From assembly GCF_019236175.1 (NCBI RefSeq), contig NZ_JAFAJM010000007.1:1-64000 (forward strand): 64,000 nucleotides of DNA, given 5' to 3'. Below are positions 36,035 through 45,230 of the stretch, piece by piece; the first letter of the stretch is position 1; each line of letters opens with the position of its first letter. This stretch comes from Chryseobacterium sp. (GTDB taxonomy: Bacteria; Bacteroidota; Bacteroidia; Flavobacteriales; Weeksellaceae). Both the position numbers and the translations under genes were made by a program. A model generated the notes under the pieces. It made no database searches, was not told the DNA's origin, and saw only the letters and a list, made by a program, of their open reading frames with translations.

Positions 36035-37405
36035 TTATTTAATAGTCTGATAATAAATAATTTTAGAGAGTATTGTTTTGTTTTTTTCTTCATTAATTTT
36101 ATGTAATATTTCTTTTTTAAGCTTTTGATTATTTTTTTCTTCTGCATATCTGAGCAAAGCTTTCTCACTGAACCTGACGGCATTCAAATGATAATTGATA
36201 ACGAAGTCTTTCCGTTTCATATTCTGAGATGTGATAGAACCACCCCAGTTGATATAACTGCAGGCAAGGACTGTTCCGTACAGAAACCAGGTCATTGAAT
36301 TGAACAGGAATGCATTTCTTTTTTTCTTTTGAATTTTAATATACGTAAGTATTAATCCAATCATAGCTAACAGTAAAAAAGCAAAGACCCCAAGTCTTTT
36401 ATAAGTAAAGGCGTAGTGAACAATATATTCATAATTTTTCAAAGCAGCTGATAATACAAGTACGGCATTCAGGAAAATCCAGATCTTAGCCAAAATTCTT
36501 ATAAGACCAGCCTTAGGATCAAAATTAAAGCCACCTTTAAAATAGAACATAATCACCAGAATAGCCATCATAATAGACATAATAACCGCATTTACCCTTT
36601 CATGTGTTTCTTCTGAAAGCTGTATCGGTGTTTTTGATATTTCATAAAACTGTTCATAATTGTATGTGATGATAAAAAAGATCAGTAAAATATTCAGTGA
36701 GAAGAAAGAAATAACGCCGCTTATTCTTTCCGAGTCAAGATCAAGAAAAGAATAGGTAGGTTTCTGAATTTTAGAAGCTTCGCTGAAATCATTGTCTAAA
36801 AAATGATTGTTTTTATATATGATTTTTTCAACGGCATAATTCCAGTAATTAAAGGCTATAAAAAAGCCGAGTACGGAGAGATAGAACAACTGCCACAGAT
36901 TGATATCCAGTTCATAATCTGTAAAAAGAGCAGCAAAATGATTGCTTACCACAGAGTAGATTCCGAAAAAAACAGATAACAATACCAAAGGAATCAAAAT
37001 AAAAGCAAGGGTCTTCTGCCAGAATCCGGGAAATTTTCTTGTAGGAATCCATCGGTCAAAATCGAAAAATCGACAGAACGAGGTACAGCAGTTGACCACA
37101 AAAACAGGAATCAGAAAAAGGATTTTAAGTTTTCTGTTTCCGGAAATATAAGCCAAAAGGAGAAGAGAGCTTACTTCCGCCAGAAAAGAAGAAAAATCTC
37201 CGTACCAGGCAAAAGCCAGGCTCGAAACAACAGAGGTTGTCAAAAGGATGTACAGCGTTTTCGTTCTATTTTTTCCGGAAGTTTTAAACAGGGTCAGCAC
37301 TGCATAAACAATTCCCAGAATTCCAAGATTCAGTCCGATATCCTGATTATAGAATACAATGGCAAACAGAGCCGTTGTAAGGAATATATAATGATGTGTT
37401 TTCAT
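36035..37405 (-). CDS. DUF4173/DUF4153-like polytopic membrane protein
   Basis: A 456-residue integral membrane protein with about twelve hydrophobic helices. A conserved-looking RFFDFDRWIPTRKFPGFWQK loop near residue 112 and the C-terminal cytoplasmic helix with an RYAEEK segment fit the DUF4153/DUF4173 group of Bacteroidota, which is of unknown function and is often linked to small winged-helix regulators, as here. It ends in a Lys-rich tail. It lies downstream of the Coq4-like gene (113-base gap) in the same direction. Confidence 0.78.
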   Translation of the reverse strand: MKTHHYIFLTTALFAIVFYNQDIGLNLGILGIVYAVLTLFKTSGKNRTKTLYILLTTSVVSSLAFAWYGDFSSFLAEVSSLLLLAYISGNRKLKILFLIPVFVVNCCTSFCRFFDFDRWIPTRKFPGFWQKTLAFILIPLVLLSVFFGIYSVVSNHFAALFTDYELDINLWQLFYLSVLGFFIAFNYWNYAVEKIIYKNNHFLDNDFSEASKIQKPTYSFLDLDSERISGVISFFSLNILLIFFIITYNYEQFYEISKTPIQLSEETHERVNAVIMSIMMAILVIMFYFKGGFNFDPKAGLIRILAKIWIFLNAVLVLSAALKNYEYIVHYAFTYKRLGVFAFLLLAMIGLILTYIKIQKKKRNAFLFNSMTWFLYGTVLACSYINWGGSITSQNMKRKDFVINYHLNAVRFSEKALLRYAEEKNNQKLKKEILHKINEEKNKTILSKIIYYQTIK

Positions 37406-37518
37406 AGGTAGCGGTTTATTGTTTTTTTAAATATTCTGGAAGTGTTCCCGGCTGAAAAGAAATCAGGAATGTTATTTTTCCTAACCGGCTGAATTTTATT
37501 TTTCGCATACAGTATATT

Positions 37519-38004
37519 TTAATGAAGTGCAATAGTCTCTTTTTGCTGAATAAAATCATTCAGATGATCAAAGTTCTGCCATAGCAGCTCTTCAAAATCC
37601 CACCTGTGGAATTCCCGCATATGCTGTCCTTTTTTATAGGCCTTGATATACATTTTACCATACTCAGGGAGAATGAATGTTCCTAATATGACTGCAGCCA
37701 GAAGATGGGCATTGAGCTTACCGTTTCCCAGCAGAAGATACTGCATGGCTATTTCGTCTTCAAAGCTGGTTCCGCAGCCTGTGATCAGGTGGTGGACATC
37801 ATGATTTTCCATTTTGGGAATCATTGAAAATCCGTGTTTTTTATAAAACTCCCCAAGTTTTCTTCCTAAGGAGTCTTCTTTGAATTCTAGCAGCTGCCTC
37901 TCATTAAACTGCCATTGTCTTTTTTTCTTTTTACAATATTTCCTGTAAAGCTTTTGGGTTTTATCATACACAAAAAGCAGAAACTGAACGCGTATTTTTT
38001 TCAT
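37519..38004 (-). CDS. Coq4-family protein
   Basis: A 161-residue protein carrying the Coq4 metal-binding motif HDxxHx11E: HDVHH near residue 69 and a Glu exactly 11 residues later (LITGCGTSFEDE). Coq4 in mitochondria and proteobacteria is a scaffold and oxidative decarboxylase for ubiquinone biosynthesis. Flavobacteria use menaquinone, so the role here must differ or be unknown. The N-terminus is basic and could sit at the membrane. A palindromic operator (38267-38284) lies upstream, suggesting control by the adjacent winged-helix protein. Confidence 0.78.
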   Translation of the reverse strand: MKKIRVQFLLFVYDKTQKLYRKYCKKKKRQWQFNERQLLEFKEDSLGRKLGEFYKKHGFSMIPKMENHDVHHLITGCGTSFEDEIAMQYLLLGNGKLNAHLLAAVILGTFILPEYGKMYIKAYKKGQHMREFHRWDFEELLWQNFDHLNDFIQQKETIALH

Positions 38005-38266
38005 CGCAGAATTATTTTTAGTTAAGATTAAGTCGTATTAAAGCATAACGGCGTTGGAATGCTGATCATCAAAATTCCTCTTGCTTTGAAGTACACATCT
38101 GAAGCTGAAGGATTAAAGACTTTCGTAATTATATCCGAAGAGAGCTATACTTCCCGGCAAAAAACGAAGTCCAAAGACTATTTTTCCAATGTTTTGATCT
38201 TTCATTATTTATTCAAGTTTGAATTCATTTAAAAAAGTAGCATTTCCAACATTCACAAATACAAAG

Positions 38267-38284
38267 AACTTTGAATTACAAAGT
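38267..38284 (-). promoter_or_regulatory. Palindromic operator upstream of the Coq4-like gene
   Basis: The palindrome ACTTTG-aatta-CAAAGT (38268-38284) is shared, including its spacer, with the site at 39295-39313. On the minus strand it overlaps TTACTTTG, a one-mismatch -7 box. I infer a binding site for the winged-helix protein encoded next to it. The rest of the 38005-38307 gap shows nothing else. Confidence 0.5.
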
Positions 38285-38307
38285 AAAATTTTAAAAAAAT
38301 ACAGAAC

Positions 38308-38598
38308 TTATCGTCCCAATAATTTTTCGAGTGCATCCAGATGTTCGGTAAATGCCTGTCTTCCACTTTGCGTGACGCGATACGATGTTTTAGGTTTTTT
38401 TCCTACAAATTCTTTCTTTACTTCAATATACCCCGCTTTTTCCAATGCATTACTATGGCTCGCAAGATTACCGTCCGTGATTTCCAGCAAACTTTTCATT
38501 TCCGAGAAATCAACCCAGTCGTTTACCATAAGAACGGACATAATTCCCAGTCTTACACGGCTTTCAAATTCTTTATTGAGTTGATTTATTTTTATCAT
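38308..38598 (-). CDS. Winged-helix transcriptional regulator
   Basis: A 96-residue DNA-binding protein with a MarR/PadR-like winged helix: the recognition region EITDGNLASHSNALEKAGYI (about residues 39-58) is followed by a wing with KKEFVGKKPKTSYRVT. It matches the small transcriptional regulators of Bacteroidota (HTH_34-type) that pair with a membrane protein gene, here the one directly upstream at 38671-39288. It likely represses its own operon through the palindrome at 39295-39313. Confidence 0.9.
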   Translation of the reverse strand: MIKINQLNKEFESRVRLGIMSVLMVNDWVDFSEMKSLLEITDGNLASHSNALEKAGYIEVKKEFVGKKPKTSYRVTQSGRQAFTEHLDALEKLLGR

Positions 38599-38670
38599 AA
38601 TACGGTCATAAGCTGTCTGTTTCAGGCTACAGATTGCAGAATCTAAATGGTAAAGAATTGCAAATTTAGT

Positions 38671-39288
38671 TTATTTATATTTTTTGTGCATAATAAGGCC
38701 GTAAACAATATGCAAAACCCCGAATCCTACAGACCAGAAGAACAATCCCCACCCTAAAATAAATGCAGCAATTAATCCCAACGCCATTTCGCAGTATCCC
38801 AGATATTTTACATCCGGAAGCGTATATCGTTCTGCACCTACTAAAGCCAGCCCATAAAAAATCAATGTTACAGGAGCTATCCAGACGAAAAGTTCATGGA
38901 TGATAAGTGCTCCGCAGAAAAGTCCACCGGCTGCCAATGGAACAGCAAAAGTTACCAAAAGACGTTTTGTTGTGGCATCCCATATTTTCAATCCTTTCTT
39001 TTTACTTTTATTGGCGGTAAAAATATAACCGCTGAAGACCGCTATAATCAGAACAATAATACCTGTCAAGATCAATTCCTGAACCAAAGAGGATGTATAT
39101 GCAATTCTGTTTCCGCTTATATAGCTCACTTTTTCTCTTTCCATAGCATAGTATACATATCCGGCGCCCAGAAGAGCTGTGACTCCTGCTACTACTCCGG
39201 ATAATCCGCTTAAAGAAATGAATCGGGAAGATCGCTCCATCATAGAACGTATATGAGATAAATCTTCGTGATAGTTTTTCGCATCCAT
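38671..39288 (-). CDS. Hypothetical membrane protein paired with the regulator
   Basis: A 205-residue protein with about six hydrophobic helices and short loops. The N-terminus (MDAKNYHEDLSHIRSMMERS) is soluble and precedes the first helix, a layout typical of proteins encoded beside small winged-helix regulators. No enzymatic motif is seen. Its start lies at the end of a strong promoter with an embedded operator, so the leader is only about 10 bases. Confidence 0.82.
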   Translation of the reverse strand: MDAKNYHEDLSHIRSMMERSSRFISLSGLSGVVAGVTALLGAGYVYYAMEREKVSYISGNRIAYTSSLVQELILTGIIVLIIAVFSGYIFTANKSKKKGLKIWDATTKRLLVTFAVPLAAGGLFCGALIIHELFVWIAPVTLIFYGLALVGAERYTLPDVKYLGYCEMALGLIAAFILGWGLFFWSVGFGVLHIVYGLIMHKKYK

Positions 39289-39294
39289 AAAAAG

Positions 39295-39336
39295 AACTTT
39301 GAATTACAAAGTTAAAATAAATATTGAAATCTGCAA
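39295..39336 (-). promoter_or_regulatory. Promoter with embedded operator of the winged-helix operon
   Basis: Minus-strand TTG (39334-39336), 19 bases, TAACTTTG (39307-39314): a perfect promoter. The -7 box is half of a palindrome AACTTTG-aatta-CAAAGTT (39295-39313), repeated at 38267-38284. A bound regulator would cover the -7 box and start site, which implies repression. Confidence 0.7.
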
Positions 39337-39393
39337 TTAATATTCTAAAAATATTTCCGGAATCTCATCACCCCGGAACAGAATTAGTTTCAT

Positions 39394-39428
39394 AAAAAGA
39401 GACCCCTGCTAAAAAGCAGAGGCCTCAT
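39394..39428 (-). terminator. Terminator of the SusC/SusD operon
   Basis: Imperfect stem GAGACCCCTGCT / AGCAGAGGCCTC (two mismatches) followed on the minus strand by TTTTTATG, 35 bases past the SusD stop. Confidence 0.7.
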
Positions 39429-39462
39429 CTTATTATTATTAAAATCTGTTTATGTGATATAT

Positions 39463-40971
39463 TTATAATGGGTTCTGAACAATCAGAGGATTAGCATTAA
39501 TCTCAGCTCTCGGAATCAGGAATTCCCATCGCGGATCTGTATTGGCAACTGTCATCACGTTATTGGTAACAACTGAAGAATGATTGGCTCCCGTTCTGTC
39601 TAATCCCTGATTAAGTCTCTTCAGGTCTAAGAATCTGAAACCTTCACCCCATAATTCTAGTCTTCTGCTGTTAAGAATTTCCGTAAGATAAGCAGCACCG
39701 GTATTTACACTTCCGGTATAAGAAGGGTTTCTGTTTTTCGTAAACAGGTTGAAAGCTACCTTTGAATCAGCTTCATTTCCGAGCCTTGCCAAGGCTTCTG
39801 CCTCAATAAGGTACATTTCCGCAGCTCTCATATAAGGAACATCTACCCTGCTGTCTGCCTGACTGGCAGCAAGGAATTTCTGACTTGTATAAGGAAACTT
39901 AGCATAAGTAGAAGGCAATCCCAATGCAGTATGAGCTCCGGTAGGATCAAAATTCTTAGTTCTTATATCCGTAGAAGGAAACAACAGGAATAACTTGTTA
40001 TTAATCGCTTTAGGAGACTGACGGATATTGGTGGAATTAAAATTTCTGGACATATACGCCCCAAAATTCGAGAACGAATCTCCCTGGTCTGCAATAATAG
40101 TAGCCCCCCACATCCATTCATTATTTCCTGCCAGGTTATTAAATCCTGCAGTATATGCAGCATTATCCATCAGATTAAACCCTACGCGAGCAGACTTAGC
40201 AGCTGCTACAGCCTCCGTATAATTTCCTTGTGTCAAAGCTATTCTGGCTTTTAATCCCAAAATCACTTTATCATCAAAATGTGATTTTGTAGCTCTCTTA
40301 CTTCCTGCAAGTCTCGACGCAGCTTCATTCAGGTCGCTGTTAATCTGGGTATATACTTCTTCGACTGTATTTCTGGCTAATGGTGCTTCATTAGCCGCTA
40401 ATCTTAGAGGAACCCCGAGCTGGCTGTTCACCGTACCCGGCACATACCTTTTTCCATAGATCTGAACCAGCATATAATAACAGAATGCTCTGAATGCGTA
40501 AGCTTCTCCTATAGCCACCTTAATGGTACCGGCGTCTGAAGCATCTACCACCGGAACTTTAGGTCCATTGGCGATAACCAGATTGGCATTTCTGATAAGA
40601 GCATAATAGAACTGATACGGATAAAAATCATTCGATCCGTTTTCATTCACCTGATCCTGCCATCTGACTGTTGTAATGTACCATCCATTTCCGGTAGAAG
40701 GAAATACGAGGTCATCGGCAAGAGCATCCATCATAATCATAATTCCTCCTTCTCCGTTTTGCCCCTGGCTGTCATTTTGTCTGTAATACATATCTCTATG
40801 CATTCCGTTGATAATGGCAGCCAGATTAGATGCGCTTGAATAGGCTGCATCTTCAGAAACTGCTGTGGTAGGGTCTGTTTCCAGATAGTCACTTTGACAT
40901 GATACCATTGTTGTGAAGACTGATGAAAGTACTACAGCCCATTTTATATATTGCTTTTTCATATTTTTCAT
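39463..40971 (-). CDS. SusD/RagB-family nutrient-binding lipoprotein
   Basis: Surface lipoprotein of about 500 residues that caps a SusC pore and captures substrate. The lipobox is MVSC (Cys25), followed by SDYLETDP, the classic SusD opening. TPR-like helices and the RRLELWGEGFRFLDLKR block (about residue 430) are typical. The start could be the second Met at 40962. No glycan-degrading enzymes are nearby, so the substrate (glycan, peptide or other) is unknown. Confidence 0.95.
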   Translation of the reverse strand: MKNMKKQYIKWAVVLSSVFTTMVSCQSDYLETDPTTAVSEDAAYSSASNLAAIINGMHRDMYYRQNDSQGQNGEGGIMIMMDALADDLVFPSTGNGWYITTVRWQDQVNENGSNDFYPYQFYYALIRNANLVIANGPKVPVVDASDAGTIKVAIGEAYAFRAFCYYMLVQIYGKRYVPGTVNSQLGVPLRLAANEAPLARNTVEEVYTQINSDLNEAASRLAGSKRATKSHFDDKVILGLKARIALTQGNYTEAVAAAKSARVGFNLMDNAAYTAGFNNLAGNNEWMWGATIIADQGDSFSNFGAYMSRNFNSTNIRQSPKAINNKLFLLFPSTDIRTKNFDPTGAHTALGLPSTYAKFPYTSQKFLAASQADSRVDVPYMRAAEMYLIEAEALARLGNEADSKVAFNLFTKNRNPSYTGSVNTGAAYLTEILNSRRLELWGEGFRFLDLKRLNQGLDRTGANHSSVVTNNVMTVANTDPRWEFLIPRAEINANPLIVQNPL

Positions 40972-40980
40972 ACTTAATTT

Positions 40981-43929
40981 TTAAAATGATACGTTGAATC
41001 CTATAGTAACAATTCTTGCCGGAGTATATCTGTTGGTAGTTGTTCCGTTAAATGCCTGAGCGGGTTCTAAACCTTTTCTGGCTGTCTTACTCCATAAGTT
41101 TTCACCTGAAACCAGAATCTTTAGCCCTGATAATCCAAGCTGAGATAAAATTTCCGGACTGAAACTATAGCTTAAAGTAGCTTGTCTGAATGTAATGAAA
41201 TCCGAGCTTACAAGCCATCTTGAAGAAGCTGCATTCGAACTTGTATAGGTTGACGAATTGAGTGCCGGTACATCCGTCACCTGCCCCGGAGTCGTCCATC
41301 TGTTCAGAATATCCGTGCTTAAAGCTCCTCCCTGAGAATAACTGGACATAAGCGCTGCATAGTTGGAGTCATAAGTTTTGCCTCCCAGCTGGTAAGTAAA
41401 CATGGCAGAGAAAGACCATTGCTTATAGCTGATTGATGTTCCGAAGCTACCGAAAAGATCAGGAATCGCCGTACCCGAATAATCATACTTAGCTTTATTA
41501 AAATTGGTAGTTACTTTAGTATTATTTATCGTTCTGATATCTGAAGCTGTTGTATTAGCATAGGCATCAGCTACTAAAAACAGAGGGGCACCGTCTGCCG
41601 GATCCACTCCATACCATTGTCTTAACCAATAATCATAAACAGAATGTCCTACTGAAATCTTCTTCGTTCCGTTGATAAACTCAGAGATTCCGTCTGAAAG
41701 TGCTGTGATTTGATTTTTAAGGGTTGAAGCATTTACATTTAAACTCCATGTAAAACTTGGGGTTCTGATAACATCAGCATTTACAGTGAATTCAAATCCG
41801 CGATTGTACATGGTTCCGATATTTCTATTGATTGTATTATCAGGAACTCCTGAAGATACCGGAATAGGAACAGGGAAAATCAAATCTGAAGTAATTCTGT
41901 TGTAGTATTCTACAGACCCGCTAATTCTGTTATTAAAGAATCCGAAATCTATCCCGAGATCTGTCTGTTTATTTGTTTCCCAGGTAATAGAAGGATCAGC
42001 TAAAAAGCCAAAAAGTATTCCAGGCTCCTGAGCATTGTTATAGCCCAGGTTATAGGTACTTTTATACATATAGTAACTGTCTGTTCTGTCATTCCCTACC
42101 TGACCGTAAGAAGCTCTAAGTTTCAAATCACTGATAAGACTGGAGTTGGTTAAGAAATCTTCTCCTTTCACTCTCCAACCTGCACCCACAGACCAGAATG
42201 ACGCCCATCTTACATCTTTACTGAATCTTGAAGAAGCATCCCAACGAATGGATCCTGAAAGTAAATATTTTGATTTATAATCATAATTCAATCTTGAGAA
42301 TACACTTTCTTTTCTGTAATTATCTGTACGTGAAGTAAGTGAGGCAGGTGTTACAAAGTTGATCAGTTCATCATTATCATCTACAGTCTGTCCTTTTTTA
42401 TAGCCATACAGATATTCATAAGTAAACTTATAGTTCTCATGTCCTAAAAGGTATTCGAAATTATGGTTACCGAATTTTCTTTTATAATTCAGGAGCTGGT
42501 TCCATGTAAAAGTCTGCTCAGTAAAACTGTATTTTTCAGCTGACCCTCCGGGTGCCGCGTCCCCGATAATTTTATTACCATAAGTGCTTCGTCTGTTATT
42601 TCTTATGTCATACCCGACATTAGTAGTCAATGTAAGATAAGGATCTACTTTAAATTCAGCATAAGCTCTTGAAATGATATAATAGTTCTTAGAAAGATCT
42701 TTATTCAGAAGGGTTTCCTGAATAACATTTCTTCCTGCAGCGGCATCAGCTCCTCTTGCACTTCCCGCATCGTACATTATATTTCCTGCGTTATCATACA
42801 GATTGGCAAATGTTTTAGGATCGTGTGCATAAGGGCTGTAAATAGGTCCCATTGTTCTTGTCCATCTGTATGGATTGATATAGGCAGAATTATTATCTAC
42901 GCCTTCAACGGAGTTGTTTCCATTAGAAGCCACACCACTGATACTGGTTCCTAATTTCATCCAGCTTTTAACCTGGGAATCTAGTTTTAATCTTGCCGTA
43001 AATCTTTCAAAATCCGATTTGATAAGATATCCTGTCTCATTGGTATACCCTACTGAAGTAAAATAAGTAGTCGTATTGCTTCCGCCACTGTAATTCAACT
43101 CATAATTATGTCTGAATCCGGTTTTTATCAATGGTTTCTGCCAATCCAAATCGGTATATTTCATTTGGGCGTTGGGATTTAAGATCCCGTCGATAACCAA
43201 TTGATTATCGGCAACATTAAAAATATTTGTTTTCAGAACTCCGGGAATCAGCTGTGCAGAAGCATAAGCATTGGCATCTGCAAGTGATGTACCAGGAACT
43301 GATGTCATTCTTCCGTTTCTCAACGCCTCCCAAATCAAAGGATAATACTGATAAGCGTTTACCCGGTCATATTCAGGAATTGCACGTCCTACGGCACCGG
43401 TACTCATATTGAAATTAAAAGAATCTTTTCCTTTTTTACCTGATTTTGTGGTAATTAAAATCACCCCATTGGCAGCGGCAGAACCATAAAGTGAAGTGGA
43501 TGCAGCATCTTTCAGGATATTGAAAGAAGCGATATCACTAGGATTAATCGCTGCCAGAGATCCGGTATATACCGTTCCGTCTACTACGTATAAGGGTTGG
43601 GTAGTAATTCCGTAAGAACCTATTCCACGAATCTGAATACTTGGCGAACTCCCGGGCTGGCCGGTACCGGTACTTACCTTAACACCGGCACTTGCTCCGT
43701 CAATTGCCTGTCCGATACTTGATATGGGACGATCTGCAAATTGTTTTGCTTTAATTTCGGTATTGGAACCCACCAAAGTTTCCTTTTTCTGGCTTCCGTA
43801 GGCAACCACCACTACCTCATCGATCTTGGTCTCCGAGGACGTGGTATCGCGCTTTACTTTTTGAGCTTCCACCAGATGCCCCCCGATAAAGAACATCACA
43901 GCAGTACTCATTAATAACTTCATTCTCAT
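40981..43929 (-). CDS. SusC/RagA-family TonB-dependent transporter
   Basis: Outer-membrane active transporter of 982 residues. Signal peptide 1-22 (HLVEAQ) is followed directly by a TonB-box region (IDEVVVVAYGSQKK) and the SusC plug signature (IQIRGIGSYG, PLYVVDG, LKDAASTSLYGSAAANGVI), then a 22-strand barrel. The usual carboxypeptidase-regulatory-like N-terminal domain is absent, so this is the short form. It forms one transcription unit with susD (9-base gap). No sigma/anti-sigma or hybrid regulator is adjacent. Confidence 0.96.
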   Translation of the reverse strand: MRMKLLMSTAVMFFIGGHLVEAQKVKRDTTSSETKIDEVVVVAYGSQKKETLVGSNTEIKAKQFADRPISSIGQAIDGASAGVKVSTGTGQPGSSPSIQIRGIGSYGITTQPLYVVDGTVYTGSLAAINPSDIASFNILKDAASTSLYGSAAANGVILITTKSGKKGKDSFNFNMSTGAVGRAIPEYDRVNAYQYYPLIWEALRNGRMTSVPGTSLADANAYASAQLIPGVLKTNIFNVADNQLVIDGILNPNAQMKYTDLDWQKPLIKTGFRHNYELNYSGGSNTTTYFTSVGYTNETGYLIKSDFERFTARLKLDSQVKSWMKLGTSISGVASNGNNSVEGVDNNSAYINPYRWTRTMGPIYSPYAHDPKTFANLYDNAGNIMYDAGSARGADAAAGRNVIQETLLNKDLSKNYYIISRAYAEFKVDPYLTLTTNVGYDIRNNRRSTYGNKIIGDAAPGGSAEKYSFTEQTFTWNQLLNYKRKFGNHNFEYLLGHENYKFTYEYLYGYKKGQTVDDNDELINFVTPASLTSRTDNYRKESVFSRLNYDYKSKYLLSGSIRWDASSRFSKDVRWASFWSVGAGWRVKGEDFLTNSSLISDLKLRASYGQVGNDRTDSYYMYKSTYNLGYNNAQEPGILFGFLADPSITWETNKQTDLGIDFGFFNNRISGSVEYYNRITSDLIFPVPIPVSSGVPDNTINRNIGTMYNRGFEFTVNADVIRTPSFTWSLNVNASTLKNQITALSDGISEFINGTKKISVGHSVYDYWLRQWYGVDPADGAPLFLVADAYANTTASDIRTINNTKVTTNFNKAKYDYSGTAIPDLFGSFGTSISYKQWSFSAMFTYQLGGKTYDSNYAALMSSYSQGGALSTDILNRWTTPGQVTDVPALNSSTYTSSNAASSRWLVSSDFITFRQATLSYSFSPEILSQLGLSGLKILVSGENLWSKTARKGLEPAQAFNGTTTNRYTPARIVTIGFNVSF

Positions 43930-43956
43930 ATTTAACTAAATTTAACAGTGTGATCG

Positions 43957-43989
43957 CAAATATATGTATTAAATATTATTAAAAAACAA
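43957..43989 (-). promoter_or_regulatory. susC promoter
   Basis: Minus-strand TTG (43987-43989), 22 bases, TATATTTG (43957-43964), 28 bases before the susC start. The rest of the 43930-44209 gap is AT-rich without other signals. Confidence 0.65.
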
Positions 43990-44156
43990 TAAAAAACTTC
44001 ATTTAATGAAAAAATACATAATGATATAATAATATTTAGTTAATAAGCGTTTTTATGTTAAAAATATTAACATAAATAAATAACTCACTTAAAAAAGAAA
44101 AATATTTATATTAAAAAACGTTAAAATAATAACAAATTATCAAAATAAAAATCAAC

Positions 44157-44188
44157 AAAAAAAGCCATTGAACTAAATCAATGGCTTT
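44157..44188 (-). terminator. Terminator of the enoyl-CoA hydratase-like gene
   Basis: Stem AAAGCCATTGA / TCAATGGCTTT with a six-base loop, then TTTT on the minus strand, 22 bases past the stop at 44210. Confidence 0.8.
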
Positions 44189-44209
44189 ATATCTTAAAAA
44201 AATATGAAA

Positions 44210-44974
44210 TTATTTAACTCTTAATCTTTCTTTAATTGCCTGTATATTTTTCTTGGCAGAATCTTCCAGAATCAGACTTGCGCTCATATGAATTCTTGCC
44301 GGCATCAATTCATTGAAATGATCTGTCCCTTCCCATGAAACTTTTTTAATCAGGGCTAATGCCTCGCTGCTTCTTGAAGCCAGCGTCTGTAAAAATTTCC
44401 CGAGCTGTTCATCCATTTCCTGTATACTGTCTGAAACGGAATGGTAAATATTGTGTTGCTCTGCCCAGTCTGCCGATCTGAAATCAGCATCAATAGCCAT
44501 AGCGGAAAACTGTGATTTTCCTATTTTTCTTTCTACATACGGACCAATTACAAAAGGGCCAATACCCAGGTTAATTTCAGTGAGTGCCAATGCAGAATCT
44601 TTAGTTGCAAAACAATAATCGGCGCCACATGCAATTCCAACTCCTCCTCCTGTTGTTTTTCCCTGAACTCTTACTACGACAATTTTTCCGCAGTTTCTCA
44701 TCGCATTTAAAACCTTGGCAAAACCACCAAAAAATTTCGTAGAGGCCTCCAGCTCGTCAATTGCTAAAAGCTCGTCAAAGCTTGCCCCTGCACAAAATGC
44801 TTTTTCACCTTCACTTTTTACCAGTATAGCCTTTACCTCATCTTTAGCCCCTTCTTCTAAAATGGTTTGGGCTAATTTTTCTAAAACGGCTCCCGGAAGG
44901 GAGTTACTTTTTGGTGTTCCGAAAGTAATTTCGGCAATATTATTTGTAATTTCTGATGCTACGAATTCGTTCAT
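44210..44974 (-). CDS. Enoyl-CoA hydratase/isomerase-family protein
   Basis: Crotonase-fold protein of 254 residues with the oxyanion-hole blocks FCAGASFDEL (about residue 60) and KTTGGGVGIACGADY (about 105). Of the two Glu residues used by true enoyl-CoA hydratases, the second (TEINLGIGP) is present but the first (GGGxE) is replaced by Gly in GGGVG. An isomerase, lyase or hydrolase activity is therefore more likely than classical hydration. It is monocistronic, 3.5 kb from the paa cluster, and does not look like PaaF. Confidence 0.85.
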   Translation of the reverse strand: MNEFVASEITNNIAEITFGTPKSNSLPGAVLEKLAQTILEEGAKDEVKAILVKSEGEKAFCAGASFDELLAIDELEASTKFFGGFAKVLNAMRNCGKIVVVRVQGKTTGGGVGIACGADYCFATKDSALALTEINLGIGPFVIGPYVERKIGKSQFSAMAIDADFRSADWAEQHNIYHSVSDSIQEMDEQLGKFLQTLASRSSEALALIKKVSWEGTDHFNELMPARIHMSASLILEDSAKKNIQAIKERLRVK

Positions 44975-44996
44975 TTTTATTTTAATTGGATTCTCA

Positions 44997-45004
44997 CAAA
45001 AATA
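44997..45004 (-). promoter_or_regulatory. -7 box of the enoyl-CoA hydratase-like gene
   Basis: Minus-strand TATTTTTG, a perfect TAnnTTTG box 23 bases before the start at 44974; no clear -33 element. Confidence 0.45.
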
Positions 45005-45079
45005 CGAAATACAGCTCGTTCAGAGAAACTTAAAGCTGATAAATTATATTTTTAAAACTTCTTTTTTTCCTGCCACTAC

Positions 45080-45115
45080 GTAGAAATACGGATGGTAAAA
45101 TTTGGTATTTTCTAC
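45080..45115. promoter_or_regulatory. Inverted repeat upstream of the tail-collar gene
   Basis: GTAGAAATAC (45080-45089) and GTATTTTCTAC (45105-45115) form an inverted repeat with one bulge, centred about 130 bases before the tail-collar start. It could be a regulator-binding site or an RNA stem; nothing else explains it. Confidence 0.35.
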
Positions 45116-45230
45116 TCTACTTCCAACTTCTAATATATCGTTCCTTTGACCTAGCTAATTAAAACCAACGGCAGTCTCCGAAAAGCCGGAAAAAAGAGTA
45201 GGAAAATTTAAACTGAAAAATTTATTGACC

